A DNA stretch of 64,000 nt from UBA6623 sp965217195 (GTDB lineage Bacteria > Acidobacteriota > Terriglobia > Bryobacterales > UBA6623): positions 124,001-188,000 of the forward strand of contig CBDCHL010000003.1 of NCBI GenBank assembly GCA_965217195.1. Direction: 5' to 3'. This document shows, one piece after another, positions 33,240-43,180 of the stretch (positions are counted from its first letter, which is position 1; each line of letters begins with the position of its first letter). The notes below the pieces were generated by a model. It was not told the origin of the DNA. It was given only the letters and a program-made list of their open reading frames with translations, and did no database searches. Both the position numbers and the translations under genes were made by a program.

Positions 33240-34592
33240 CTACCCCTCCAACTTCCAGGGCTTGCGATATTCCCGGCGGAACAGCTTGTCCGCGTCGGGG
33301 TCGTTGATCGGGCGCTCGTTGTCGATGTCCCAATCGACGCGCCGCCCCAGCCGAAACGCCAGGTTCCCCAGGTGGCAGGCGATCATCGAGTCGTGCCCGA
33401 TCTCGATGTCGGAGCGCGGCTTCTCACGCGTCCGCATGCATTCGAGGAAATTCTCGACGTGAGTGAGGTGGTAGTCGAGCTTGTCGGTCCGCACCTGCTG
33501 CCGCGGCAACCCGGCGGACTTGAAGGTCTTGAACTTCTTGGAATCCAGCTGATCCGTCTCGGGATACACCTCCCATCCCGAGCGATCGATCACCAGCACG
33601 CCGTCATTGCCGTGAAACTGCACGCCGTGCTCGCGGGCTTCCGGGCCGCGGCCCACGCCTAGCGCGTGTTCCCAGATCATGCTGAAGTTCGGATACTGCC
33701 ACAGCACTTGCTGGGTGTCGGGCGTTTGCGCGCCGTCGTCGGGGTACCCGAACTTGCCGCCGATCGACACCGCCGAGGTCGGAGCCTTGATCCTCATCGC
33801 CCAGTTGGCGATATCGATCATGTGCGCGCCCCAGTCGGTCATCAGCCCGCCCGAGTAGTCCCAAAACCATCGGAAGCTGAAGTGAAAGCGGTTCTCGTTG
33901 AAAGGCCGTTTCGGCGCCGGCCCCAACCACATGTCGTAATCGACGCCTTCGGGCGCAGCGCTGTCAGCGCGAACCGGGGTCTCGCCTTTCCAATCGAGGT
34001 AAACCCAGGTCCGCACTTGTCGAATCTGCCCTAGCTTGCCGCTCTTGACGTACTCGACCGCGTCGGTATAGTGTTCGGCGCTACGCTGCTGCGTTCCCAT
34101 TTGCACAACGCGTTTCTCCCGGCGTGCCGTGTCGACCATAACCCGCCCTTCGGGGACCGTCAGAGCCAGCGGCTTCTCCACATAGACGTCTTTACCCGCT
34201 TTACAAGCCATGATCGTCGGAAGGGCGTGCCAGTGATCGGGCGTCGCGACGATCACCGCGTCGATGTCGTTGCGGTCGATCACGCGGCGGAAGTCTTGGG
34301 TCAGGAACTCGGCCTTTTGATCAGCCCGTTCGACGACCTTCTCTTGGGTCTTGTCGATTTGGGCCTTGTCGACATCGCAGAGCGCGGCGCACTCGACCTC
34401 GCCGGTCTTGAGGAAATCGCGCAGGTCGCTGCGGCCCATGCTGCCGCAACCGATCAACCCCACGCGAATGCGGTCATTCGCGCCGATCACGCGCGAGGAA
34501 GACGCCGCCGTCGCGGGAACAGCAGTGCCGCCGGCGGCGGCCGCCAATCCGGCGGAGCTTTTCAAAAAATTGCGTCGACTCTGAGAAGGCAT
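33240..34592 (-). CDS. Gfo/Idh/MocA family oxidoreductase, Tat-exported
   Basis: The 450-residue protein has a twin-arginine leader (SRRNFLKSSAGLAAAAGG) followed by a Rossmann fold with 'IRVGLIGCGSMGRSDL' and the 'YVEKPLALTVPEGRVMV' signature (EKP Lys is catalytic). The C-terminal half is the Gfo/Idh/MocA substrate domain. The start at 34592 has AGGAG about 8 nt upstream. Exported members of this family act on sugars or glycosides with a tightly bound NAD(P). The substrate is unknown. It is convergent-adjacent to the protease and divergent from DUF3891 by less than 180 bp of sequence without a gene. Confidence 0.92.
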   Translation of the reverse strand: MPSQSRRNFLKSSAGLAAAAGGTAVPATAASSSRVIGANDRIRVGLIGCGSMGRSDLRDFLKTGEVECAALCDVDKAQIDKTQEKVVERADQKAEFLTQDFRRVIDRNDIDAVIVATPDHWHALPTIMACKAGKDVYVEKPLALTVPEGRVMVDTARREKRVVQMGTQQRSAEHYTDAVEYVKSGKLGQIRQVRTWVYLDWKGETPVRADSAAPEGVDYDMWLGPAPKRPFNENRFHFSFRWFWDYSGGLMTDWGAHMIDIANWAMRIKAPTSAVSIGGKFGYPDDGAQTPDTQQVLWQYPNFSMIWEHALGVGRGPEAREHGVQFHGNDGVLVIDRSGWEVYPETDQLDSKKFKTFKSAGLPRQQVRTDKLDYHLTHVENFLECMRTREKPRSDIEIGHDSMIACHLGNLAFRLGRRVDWDIDNERPINDPDADKLFRREYRKPWKLEG

Positions 34593-34760
34593 CCTGAACT
34601 CCTTAGGCCCCGACGGCCTGGTTTCAGGGTAGTCAAGCCGCGCCGAGGCGGCAACCCCCGCCACCGGGCCGTCTCAAAGGGTTGCGCCGCGGACGGAAAC
34701 CAACAATAACGTCAGCTCGATTCTCAACGAGTTTGGCCCCGAAAACGGTATTGTTCCGGT

Positions 34761-35633
34761 TCAGCCGGCCGAGCAAAATTCAAACGCGAGAGGCTGCTTA
34801 GGCAGGGCATGCCGCCAAGTTTGAAATAGCGATCGGCTAGGTGACGACGAGTCGACGACGCGCGCCGGCAGAACGATAGGGAGGGGATCTCGGTCGAAAG
34901 GGTAAGGCCGCACGGTGATATGGTGGCGATCGAGCGGCCTAAGCCCCAACGAAACTCGATCGTCCAGGCTGGCGCGGGGAACATCATCGAACGACCGCTC
35001 CCCGGCCGCGCCGAGGCACAAATAGAGCGACAGAGCGTCGCCGAGCTGCAAGAGCCTCGCGTGGGGATCGAGGTGCTCGGCATCCACGGCGGCAGCCCAA
35101 GACCGGTCGGCACGCAAACGCTCTTTCAAGTCCCGTTGGCCGTCTCCGAGCTCGGCGACAAATTGCACGGCTTCGTCCCATTCCTCTCCCCGCGGACGCG
35201 CGATCGAACCGGGTAGACCGAAAAGCGGGTGTTGATGCGCGGCCACGAGCGGCTTGTCGACGCGCGGAGCGACGAGACGGTAGGCGTGGAGACTGATCAA
35301 TAACGCGACATAGGGGTGACTGTGCTCGAATCGGGCAATGCCGCGCCGCCAATTCGCGAAACCGGCCCGCTGACTCATATCAATCAAATGCAGCGGCAGG
35401 CCGTCTCGCGGATCGATTTCCGGATCGGCCTCCCATTCCCACCAACCGTTATCGTGCTCGGCGACGCCAAGAACGGTCTCGGCGCGCAGGCGTTCCGCGT
35501 CGAAAGAAGCTGCAAAATAGCCCGGCGCGGCGAACTCTCCGCTGCCCCAGTGAGCGGCCAGGTAGCCGGAGATCGCGGCATGGTCGGGCTGGCTAATAAG
35601 CCAAGTTTGGTCGCCAACGGTGGTCTTAAGCAT
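34761..35633 (-). CDS. DUF3891 family protein
   Basis: This 290-residue cytosolic protein matches DUF3891: 'LISQPDHAAISGYLAAHWG', 'GVAEHDNGWWEWEADPEID', 'GLPLHLIDMSQRAGFANWRRGI' and 'PYVALLISLHAYRL'. The conserved His-Asp pair (HDNGWWEWE) and the later His suggest metal binding, reminiscent of an HD-like site, but the function is not established. Lone gene, divergent from the TPR gene. Confidence 0.85.
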   Translation of the reverse strand: MLKTTVGDQTWLISQPDHAAISGYLAAHWGSGEFAAPGYFAASFDAERLRAETVLGVAEHDNGWWEWEADPEIDPRDGLPLHLIDMSQRAGFANWRRGIARFEHSHPYVALLISLHAYRLVAPRVDKPLVAAHQHPLFGLPGSIARPRGEEWDEAVQFVAELGDGQRDLKERLRADRSWAAAVDAEHLDPHARLLQLGDALSLYLCLGAAGERSFDDVPRASLDDRVSLGLRPLDRHHITVRPYPFDRDPLPIVLPARVVDSSSPSRSLFQTWRHALPKQPLAFEFCSAG

Positions 35634-35773
35634 GGCGGAACGGCCTTCTCGCTATCCCGATCCGACCGTCGAGACATCGGCGTCGCTTGAAGATATTTAG
35701 TCTCGCAAAATCAGGCTCGCGGCAGGGGGAGGAACGCACTATACTCCTGAAAGCGCATCAGGCAAACGCACAG

Positions 35774-36853
35774 ATGAGACCTCTGAAGCCGCTGGTGACG
35801 AGATTCGCTGCGCCCATCCTCTGCACCATGCTGAGCATCGTGGCCGGCACCCCTTTGCACGGAGCCGGTTGCGACCAAGCCAAGGCCGCGCTTGCCCGGG
35901 CTAACCAGGCTCTCGACCGGCGGAATCTCGCCATCGCGCAACAAGTGCTTTCTTCGCTGGAGGCCGCCGCTTGCGACGAAGTTGTGCTGCTCTCAGCGCG
36001 CCTCGCCGAAGCCCACGCAAAACCGCAAGAAGCCGCGCAGTCGTACACCCGCTACACGACCCTGGCTCCAGTTGACGCCAAAGGCTTCGCCCTCTTCGGA
36101 ATGTTCCTGCTGAACAACGGCCGTTACCCGCAAGCCGAAGCAGCTTCGGAACAAGCCTTCGCGCTCGACCCGCGGCTTCCCGAAGCATTGCTGTTGCGAG
36201 GCCGTATTCTCGGGCTCAAGGGAAAGGCATCGGAAGCGCAGTCAAACCTCACCGAAGCCGTCCGTTTAGGACCCGACAACCCCGAAACCCACTATCAACT
36301 CGGCGTCTTTCATGACGGCCGTCAGCAGAGTCACAAAGCCGCCGCCGCGTTTGAAAAGGTCGTGGCACTAACGCCCGACGACCCACGAGCCTACGACTAC
36401 CTTGCGCTCAACCTCGAGCCGACCGGAAATGTCAAGAGAGCGGAATGGGCCTATAAGAAAGGCCTGTCACTGAACCGTGGGCCGCGCTTTGACGCATTTC
36501 TCGACTACAACTATGGTCGTTTCCTAATGAAGCGAAACCGCTTGACGGATGCGAAAAAACACCTCGACAAGGCTGTTACGCTGACACCCCAAGTGCGTTC
36601 TGCTCGCTATGAACGCGGCAAGCTCAATCTCAAGCTCGACAACCTCAAAGCCGCCCGCGATGACGCCGAACGGGCGCTGGCGCTGGAGGATCCCGCGGGC
36701 GTGATCCTCGATCTGCAGGTTCACTATCTGCTTGCTAGGATTCACCGGCGATTGGGAGACCACGAAGAAGCGCGGAAATACTCGGAACTGAGCCGCAAAT
36801 CCTCTGTTCCGCTTGCCGCGAGGCAAGGGAGAGGCCGCGGCGGGGGCCGCTAG
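35774..36853 (+). CDS. Exported TPR-repeat protein
   Basis: The 359-residue protein has a signal-like N-terminus (PLVTRFAAPILCTMLSIVAGTPLHG, then Ala-Gly-Cys) followed by about eight helical TPR-like repeats, for example 'AEAHAKPQEAAQSYTRYTTL', 'LLNNGRYPQAEAASEQAFAL' and 'HKAAAAFEKVVALTPDDPRA'. TPRs mediate protein-protein contacts. It has a Gly/Arg-rich end. The start at 35774 is preferred because the signal peptide begins there; an upstream Met at 35687 would put a polar leader in front. Partner unknown. Confidence 0.85.
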   Translation: MRPLKPLVTRFAAPILCTMLSIVAGTPLHGAGCDQAKAALARANQALDRRNLAIAQQVLSSLEAAACDEVVLLSARLAEAHAKPQEAAQSYTRYTTLAPVDAKGFALFGMFLLNNGRYPQAEAASEQAFALDPRLPEALLLRGRILGLKGKASEAQSNLTEAVRLGPDNPETHYQLGVFHDGRQQSHKAAAAFEKVVALTPDDPRAYDYLALNLEPTGNVKRAEWAYKKGLSLNRGPRFDAFLDYNYGRFLMKRNRLTDAKKHLDKAVTLTPQVRSARYERGKLNLKLDNLKAARDDAERALALEDPAGVILDLQVHYLLARIHRRLGDHEEARKYSELSRKSSVPLAARQGRGRGGGR

Positions 36854-36953
36854 GGTCCACCCCGGCAATCCGGCGATAGTGGTTTAGGGAAGAAAAAAGC
36901 CGCGGGTTTATTCGAACCGCGCGCTACGAGTTCTCAGTTTCCCCCAGGCTTTT

Positions 36954-39395
36954 CTATTGCGCGGCTTGGGCCACAGTCGTCTTCGGGTCTTCGACGCTGA
37001 GTTTAGCCTCGATCGGTTTCATTTTGAGCGGAACGTGCTTCTTCTCCGAGCCGGGCAAGGTGGAGGACGCCGTGATCTGAATGTCGTAGCGGCCGGGTTC
37101 GACTTCGTCGCCCGCCGTGCAACTCAACTCAAACTTGGCCGCGGTGGCGACCTCGGCTTCTTTGCAGGAAACCCCTACGGGAAGGCTGTCGAGCTTCACT
37201 CCGATGGGCGAGTCAAATCCCGGCTCGCGGGTCACGGACCCGACGAGGGTCGTGGTCTCGCCCGGCGCCAGGCTGATTTCCGTCGGCAGATTCACGCCGT
37301 ACCCGAGCACCATTTCAAAGACCACCGCCGGGGCGTAAACAATGCGGGCCGCGCCGTCGACTTTTATCTTGCCGCTCAGCAGCAAATCGAAGCGTAGAGG
37401 CAAGTCGGCGAACTCGGTGCCGAATCCGACGCTCTCTGAGGTAACGAGCGTCATCTTTCCCTCTTTGGCGTATTTCCTGCGCTCGCTGCGCTTGATGAAA
37501 GTAGCGATGCCGAGGCGAGCATCGACCTCTTCCGGCGGGCGGATACCCGGTTGACGAGCGTGAAAGCTCCATGACAACTCGTGATTTTGGCCCATGATCA
37601 GGCGCACTAGGCGGGGCGTGAGAACTTCGAGCACGGCCGGCTCTTCGGGGGCCACGGTCGCCACAAGCGCCGTGTTCATCAGGGGCGCTTCGATGCTATC
37701 CGGGGTCAACGGAACCCCCCCGGCATCGGCCGCCACGCTGACGACCGCGGGACTGAGGGCGTGGCGCCGGAAGGTTCTGTCTTCGGTCTTTCCCACGCCC
37801 CAGACATCCAGATCGAGCATGCGCGCGGGCGCTCCCGGTTTGGGCGTCAACGTCACCACCGCCCTACGGAATCGAAGGCCTCCCTCGGCTCCGACCGGTG
37901 TCGGGGCGATATTTCCGCCGCTCATCTCGATGTCGTCGGGGAGGTTGGGAATTTCAATCTTTATCGCGCCCTGATAGCCGCGGCGATTCGCGAGCACAGA
38001 GAAGATGGCGGTTCCGCGTTCGGGGATGTTGAGGTATGGGGTCGTCACGGTCAGTTGGAAATCGCCCGGTTCGCGCTTAGCCAGCAGGCGATAGGCAAAC
38101 TCGCGCCCGCCGCGGCCAAGCAGATCTTCCACCCTCACGTCCAGTTTGCGCGTGCCGTCGGGAATGGTCAGGACCAAGAAGGGGTCCTCACCCGGCCCCA
38201 TGCTTGAAACCACGGCGTAGACATTGTCTTTCGGGGGAATGTCGCCCGCCGACGCCAATTTCGTCCCCGCCTCGTTGTAGAGCGTAAGTAGGGCATAGAG
38301 CGACGAGGTGCCAAGTGAAGCGGCGTCCATCTCGAAACGCCAAGTTTCGCCCGGCGCCACGGCGAGAGAATATCGATCGACTTCGCCCGTCTTGGCGACG
38401 CGTCCGTTGACAACAACTCCGGGCTTGAGGGTCTTGTTCTTGGCCTTGCGGGGCTCGAAGGTTTCGGCATCGGGGCCGACCGCGAAGTTGAGCGGCAGCG
38501 CACCCGGCTTGCCAGGAACCCGGATGCGGATGGAGCGAGTCTTCTCATCGACCCCTGTGAGGTCGGGACGTATCGCCGCCGGCTTGGCCAAGTTGCCGCC
38601 GAAGAGCTCGGCTTTCACCTTGTCGCCGCGCCGCCAACCGAGCGGGAAAATGCCGTCGGCGTAATTGAAATCGCCGATCTTGAGGCGGTAGAAATTTTCC
38701 CTTAGCGCACCGAACTTCGCTTCGTGCACTTCGACGAAATAGGAGCCGGCTTGGTCGAAAACGACCTCGGCTCGCGGATCGACTCCCAAACCCGGGGCAT
38801 CCGCATTGCGGGCCAGTACGTTTCCGTCGGCATCGAGCACGCGCAGAACCGGGTCAATCGCCGAACCGGCGCGCCTCGCTTCAACTTCGAAAATGAGCCG
38901 CTCGCCGGCCCGCGCTTTGAAGCGGTAATAGTCGCGGTCTCCGGGCCCGAGGTTCCCGTTCACGATGACGGGTGTGGTGACCTCTTGAGCGGTCTCGGCG
39001 GAATCATTGAGCGGTTCGTCGATCTCGGCTTCCGACTCAGCCTCGATGGTTTCGGGAAACGCCCCAAGGGTGAACAGCAATACGTTCGAGAGTCCATCGC
39101 GAGTTCGAATGCGAACCGGGTAGGTGTCAATCGCCGCGTCGCTCGGGATTTCGAGCAGAAATGGGAGTTCCAACCCGGCGCGGCCTTCGCTCTTCGGGGG
39201 CGTCAGGGCCGTAATCCCGCCGGGCAGTGACGTCAGAATCTCGGCGTCGGACGTGAGGCCGGTTCCGACGAGGGTCAGCTTAGCGGCCTTACCGCGCTGA
39301 GCGCCGCGCGGCTCGAGTTTTTCGAGCATGGGCGCGGCCGCGAAGGCGTTAACGACCATCAACGGCGCCAACCACCAACCGATTGAACGTTTCAT
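36954..39395 (-). CDS. Large secreted PPC-domain protein with Ig-like repeats
   Basis: This 813-residue protein has a signal peptide (IGWWLAPLMVVNAFAAAP), an IPT/TIG-like N-terminal region ('LEKLEPRGAQRGKAAKLTLVG'), and one or more bacterial pre-peptidase C-terminal (PPC) beta-sandwich domains, seen as 'DYYRFKARAGERLIFEVEARRAGS' and 'FYRLKIGDF', then 'DRYSLAVAPGETWRFEMDA'. The rest is beta-rich without catalytic motifs. PPC-rich proteins of this kind are frequent in Acidobacteriota and Planctomycetota and are thought to be surface or secretion-related. The start at 39395 has GGGAGG about 7 nt upstream. Function unknown. Confidence 0.8.
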   Translation of the reverse strand: MKRSIGWWLAPLMVVNAFAAAPMLEKLEPRGAQRGKAAKLTLVGTGLTSDAEILTSLPGGITALTPPKSEGRAGLELPFLLEIPSDAAIDTYPVRIRTRDGLSNVLLFTLGAFPETIEAESEAEIDEPLNDSAETAQEVTTPVIVNGNLGPGDRDYYRFKARAGERLIFEVEARRAGSAIDPVLRVLDADGNVLARNADAPGLGVDPRAEVVFDQAGSYFVEVHEAKFGALRENFYRLKIGDFNYADGIFPLGWRRGDKVKAELFGGNLAKPAAIRPDLTGVDEKTRSIRIRVPGKPGALPLNFAVGPDAETFEPRKAKNKTLKPGVVVNGRVAKTGEVDRYSLAVAPGETWRFEMDAASLGTSSLYALLTLYNEAGTKLASAGDIPPKDNVYAVVSSMGPGEDPFLVLTIPDGTRKLDVRVEDLLGRGGREFAYRLLAKREPGDFQLTVTTPYLNIPERGTAIFSVLANRRGYQGAIKIEIPNLPDDIEMSGGNIAPTPVGAEGGLRFRRAVVTLTPKPGAPARMLDLDVWGVGKTEDRTFRRHALSPAVVSVAADAGGVPLTPDSIEAPLMNTALVATVAPEEPAVLEVLTPRLVRLIMGQNHELSWSFHARQPGIRPPEEVDARLGIATFIKRSERRKYAKEGKMTLVTSESVGFGTEFADLPLRFDLLLSGKIKVDGAARIVYAPAVVFEMVLGYGVNLPTEISLAPGETTTLVGSVTREPGFDSPIGVKLDSLPVGVSCKEAEVATAAKFELSCTAGDEVEPGRYDIQITASSTLPGSEKKHVPLKMKPIEAKLSVEDPKTTVAQAAQ

Positions 39396-39749
39396 GGAAG
39401 CCTCCCGGGCGGCCGTCATCACGACCGAAGCGGCTCGCGGGTGATGACCATTCGTCCCCCGGAGCCGCCGTTACTTCGCTGATGATAGCAAAGTAGTTGC
39501 GCCGGCCCGCAAAGCAGTCTAGGGACATGAAGATGGGGGTCCGCTGTGTCCAGATGGCGCGGGAGCGGCGATCTTAGGCGAGTTCGCCCGGACGAGCAGG
39601 AGTACCTCACTTGCGCCACGTCGGGTGCCGACACCTGCGTCGGAGGGACCGCTCGGCGCGCCGCTACCGCATCTCCCATATCTTCCTCGACTTTCCCGCC
39701 GCCGCCTCCCAAACCGTTTCTGCCTGAACGTGCTCTGCCGTAAAGATGT
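39396..39749. other. Intergenic stretch with a partial REP-like fragment
   Basis: About 350 bases without a supported gene. Near 39612-39624 it contains TGCGCCACGTCGG, the 3' end of the REP-like element found elsewhere in the window, followed by a related GTGCCGACACC. Confidence 0.4.
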
Positions 39750-40388
39750 TTAGGCGGTCACGGAACCATAGCTCAGGCTCTTTTTTCTCAGCAACACTTG
39801 GTAGTCGCTGTGGACGACGTCAATCTGACGGCGAAAACAACCCATGAAGGCGTCAATCGCGATCTCGGGCTTGAGATCCGCCGGCCGTTCTCTCGGCCAC
39901 TTGTAATCGTCAAGGATGAGAAGGCCCCCGGTCTTTAACAACCTCCAGGCTAAAACGACATCCTCTAACACGTGGAAGGCCGTATGACTACCGTCGATGT
40001 AGATGATGTTGTAGAAATCGAGAGGCAGTTCTCTTAACTCCACCTGCGAGCGGCCTTTGATAAACGTCGCTCGGTCTTCAGCCCCGGAGGCGCGAAGATT
40101 GGCCAGGAAAACCGGCTCGGGGTTACCACCGGGATAATCGGGCAAAGCCCAATTGAACGCGTCAATAAACGTAGCTCGCGAGGAGGAGTGCGTCAGGATG
40201 TTGTCGATCATCCAGATCGCCGACCTGCCCTCGAACACGCCGACCTCCAAATATTGAATGCCCGGTTTCTTCCGGTAGTCGGCGAGTGCGTTCTCCCAGA
40301 CTGGGAGGTGTCGGGAGAACCAATCGCCCCCATGGAAGCGATATCGGTCACTGACGGGTTCCCGCGGCAACGTGCTGTTTCGTCTCAT
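39750..40388 (-). CDS. Class I SAM-dependent methyltransferase (Methyltransf_24 type)
   Basis: The 212-residue cytosolic protein has a SAM-binding fold: 'IQYLEVGVFEGRSAIWMID' (E-x-G-x4-G-R-S motif), 'ATFIDAFNWA', 'NIIYIDGSHTAFHVLED' and 'GGLLILDDYKWP'. These are the features of the Methyltransf_24 group, used for small molecules, sugars or other acceptors. It is a lone gene. The substrate is unknown. Confidence 0.85.
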   Translation of the reverse strand: MRRNSTLPREPVSDRYRFHGGDWFSRHLPVWENALADYRKKPGIQYLEVGVFEGRSAIWMIDNILTHSSSRATFIDAFNWALPDYPGGNPEPVFLANLRASGAEDRATFIKGRSQVELRELPLDFYNIIYIDGSHTAFHVLEDVVLAWRLLKTGGLLILDDYKWPRERPADLKPEIAIDAFMGCFRRQIDVVHSDYQVLLRKKSLSYGSVTA

Positions 40389-40526
40389 ACTGAAACCTCA
40401 CTGCTGAGAAGTCCGAATCCGAGACGCCGAGACGCGCCACAGTCATCGACCGGTACGAAGCAGGCGCGAACAGAGTGGAAGCGCTTCGGCGGTCCCCGAC
40501 ATCGATAGGGCCGGCCGAGGTCAATC

Positions 40527-41657
40527 TTATTTCGGTGACGGCTTTTCTTCGCTCTGCTCGGCTTCTCGGACTTGTGCGGCTTCCTCCCGCTTCTGGACTT
40601 CTCGCACGATTTCGCGGAGATACTTCGTGGTCTTCTCCGCTGCCGGCATCGACGCAACCCCGTCTCGATAGGCTTCGATAACGCGCTGCTTCTGGTCCGG
40701 ATCGACAATCAAGTAACGGTGTCGACCATCTGTGGACGGCGTGAAGGTGGTCCGCCCGTCGTCGAGAACGGTGACCTCGCCGGGTTCGGAAAGTTCGAAG
40801 TATCCTTCGTCCGGGTGAGCCGCGTGCAGGGCCGCCGCCAGAGCCCCGGCGGCCGCGTCGTAGGGCATCGATCGGTAGGCGCGATAGGCGTCAACGACCG
40901 GGTGATAGGGAGTCCAAGTGAAATCCTTCTCAATGCTCGAAGCCGGGTAGGGCAGCTCGCGGCCGACTTCATCACCCGCGGCGACGATCGGCGTGGGCCA
41001 TTCGGCGAAGAGCTTGCGGGCGGCCGGAATATCATGCGCGATGTTGTACTCCGGTCCTCCTTCCGGATAGGCACCGCCCGCGACCACAAGCAGACGCACC
41101 TTCTTCGAGATCAAATCATTAATCCCGCGCAAGCCGAGCACGCGGGCGAGATTCGTTGCCGGGCCCGTCAGAACCACGACACCGTTTTGGTCATGCAGAG
41201 CGGTGAAGGCGTTACGGATGACCGCCGCCACGTCGGCGGTGTCGGTGGGCTTGTTGATCTCATGCCTGTACGCCGGCTCACGGGCAGCGTCGCGACGTGA
41301 CAGCACAGCGGTGATCATCGGTGCGTCGGGGGATGATTCCCCTTCGGTCAACAACCCGACCGGCAAGGCCCGCTTGCGACGCCGGAATTTCCGCGGCAAC
41401 TCACGCTGTTTCCAGTCCGTGAAAAACCACGCTATCGCATCGCAGAAAGCGGCCGCCTGCAAATTTCCGTGGCTGACGGTGACCGACACGACACGCCCTT
41501 CGGGTTCGGGCTTCGCGGTAAGGCCATGGAGGAAGGCTAAGGCCAGGACGTCATCGATCTTCCGTCCCATCGCGGAGTCGAAGATAACCCCTACGGGAGG
41601 TTTCTTTTTGCCGGGGAACTGCATTTTCGAGAACGCGGGTGAGTCGTGCTCGGTCAC
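40527..41657 (-). CDS. Nucleoside hydrolase-like protein with altered metal motif
   Basis: The 376-residue protein resembles inosine-uridine-preferring nucleoside hydrolases, which split the N-glycosidic bond using a calcium ion. The canonical N-terminal DTDPGxDD is replaced by 'IFDSAMGRKIDDVLALAFL': the two distal Asp remain but the central Asp and Pro are lost. 'VVVLTGPATNLARVL' and 'EYNIAHDIPAARKLF' resemble family motifs. The C-terminal 60 residues are charged. Its catalytic metal site is thus partly changed, and the reaction is uncertain. It lies 138 bp from the methyltransferase gene. Confidence 0.75.
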   Translation of the reverse strand: MTEHDSPAFSKMQFPGKKKPPVGVIFDSAMGRKIDDVLALAFLHGLTAKPEPEGRVVSVTVSHGNLQAAAFCDAIAWFFTDWKQRELPRKFRRRKRALPVGLLTEGESSPDAPMITAVLSRRDAAREPAYRHEINKPTDTADVAAVIRNAFTALHDQNGVVVLTGPATNLARVLGLRGINDLISKKVRLLVVAGGAYPEGGPEYNIAHDIPAARKLFAEWPTPIVAAGDEVGRELPYPASSIEKDFTWTPYHPVVDAYRAYRSMPYDAAAGALAAALHAAHPDEGYFELSEPGEVTVLDDGRTTFTPSTDGRHRYLIVDPDQKQRVIEAYRDGVASMPAAEKTTKYLREIVREVQKREEAAQVREAEQSEEKPSPK

Positions 41658-41841
41658 GCCGGCGGACCGTTAAGACTACTATACGCGCGTGAAACATTAC
41701 ACTGAAACCGCCGGCGCGGGGCGTGCGAAGATAGTAACGTAAGGGAGAGCAATCGCACTGCCCGCGCGACCGAAACGGCGGTGCCGCGAGCCACGCTCGG
41801 CCGAGCCCCTGACATTAGGCCAAGTAAAGGACGGCCACATC

Positions 41842-43020
41842 ATGAAAAGTCGAATTCTGTTTTTCCTCGCGACGGTCTGCCTTCTGGCGACCTCGCTGGG
41901 CGCCGACGTCCTGATCGTGGAAGAAATCATCGCCAAGATCAATGGTGATATCCTGCTCCGCTCCGAATACGATACCGCGCTCAGCGAGCTGCGCGCGCAG
42001 GTTCGGGACGCGAAAGACTTCAACGAAGAGCAGAAAGAGGAGCTGCTCGCGAAGCGGGAAAAGGAATCGTTGCGCGATCTGATTGATCGACGCCTGATGG
42101 TGCAGCGTGGCAAGGAATTGGGAATAAGCGTGGAGGCTCAGGTGTTGCGCCAGCGTGACGAGATGATGAAGCAGTACAAGATCGAGACGATCGACGAGTG
42201 GGAGGACTGGGTCTTTGAGCAGACTGGAGCGCCGGCGGAAGACTTGAAGGACCGCATGAGGGAGTCGTTTCTCTCCCAGGCGGTGATGGGGCAGGAAGTC
42301 GGTTCGCGGATCGTGATTCCCCGCGCTCAAATCGAAGAGTACTACGCCGAGCACAAGGGAGAGTTTATCCGCAAGGAAGGCGTGCACTTGCTCGAATTCT
42401 TGATCTCAACTGCGGGCAAGAATGCCGAGGAACTCAAAGCCGCCGAAAAGAAGGTCGAGGACTTGCACAAGCGGCTCATCAAAGGCGAGCGGTTCCGGGA
42501 GCTGGCCAAGCGGCATTCGGAAAACCCACGGACTGCGCCTTCGGGAGGAGACATCGGCATTTGGCGGCGCGGCGACTTGCGCAAGGAAATCGAAAGTGCG
42601 GTTTTCGATCAACGTCAGGGTCACATCACCGATCCGCTCAAAACGCCGAACGGCTACCTGATCTTGAAAGTGGAAACGAAGTACCGCGAGGGACAAGCGG
42701 AGCTGTCGGAAGTGCAAGAAGAGATTCGTAACCGCCTGATGGCGCCGCGCTATGAGCCCGAGGTCAGGAAGTTCCTGACCCGGCTTCGCCAGGAAGCCTA
42801 CATCGAGATTCGGCCCGGGTATGCGGACAGCGCAGCGGTAGCGGGCAAAGATACGTCATGGACCGACCCGGCGAAGCTGGCTCCGGTGACAACGACTCGC
42901 GAGGAGGTCCTCGCGAAGAAGAAGAAACGGCGTTTGCTTTGGGTCATCCCGCTCCCCGGCGGCGGCGACAAAGACAAGAAGAAGGACAAGAAAGACAAGA
43001 AGGACGAAGCCGACGACTAG
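41842..43020 (+). CDS. SurA/PpiC-like peptidyl-prolyl isomerase, exported
   Basis: This 392-residue periplasmic folding factor has a signal peptide (KSRILFFLATVCLLATSLGAD) and a SurA N-terminal helical domain ('VLIVEEIIAKINGDILLRSEYD', 'LRDLIDRRLMVQRGKELGI'). The parvulin PPIase domain runs about 180-300: 'HLLEFLISTAGKNAEEL', 'FRELAKRHSENPRTAPSGGDIGIWRRGDL' and 'DPLKTPNGYLILKV'. The C-terminal extension is Lys/Asp-rich. It isomerises prolyl bonds in outer-membrane or secreted proteins. AAAGGA sits about 10 nt upstream. A YhaM-like gene follows on the same strand. Confidence 0.9.
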   Translation: MKSRILFFLATVCLLATSLGADVLIVEEIIAKINGDILLRSEYDTALSELRAQVRDAKDFNEEQKEELLAKREKESLRDLIDRRLMVQRGKELGISVEAQVLRQRDEMMKQYKIETIDEWEDWVFEQTGAPAEDLKDRMRESFLSQAVMGQEVGSRIVIPRAQIEEYYAEHKGEFIRKEGVHLLEFLISTAGKNAEELKAAEKKVEDLHKRLIKGERFRELAKRHSENPRTAPSGGDIGIWRRGDLRKEIESAVFDQRQGHITDPLKTPNGYLILKVETKYREGQAELSEVQEEIRNRLMAPRYEPEVRKFLTRLRQEAYIEIRPGYADSAAVAGKDTSWTDPAKLAPVTTTREEVLAKKKKRRLLWVIPLPGGGDKDKKKDKKDKKDEADD

Positions 43021-43180
43021 CCTTCGGTCGTGTGGGCCGGATCCGGGCCGGCGCAGCTCCGGCGCCCACAACCTCAACGCAACAACCCCGGACGGGGCAC
43101 AGCAAGTTCTGATTTCGTCCCTGCCGGGCGCGGTCGGGAATCACTCGTTTTCGAGCGCCGGCTGCATACCCTTCTGAGAC

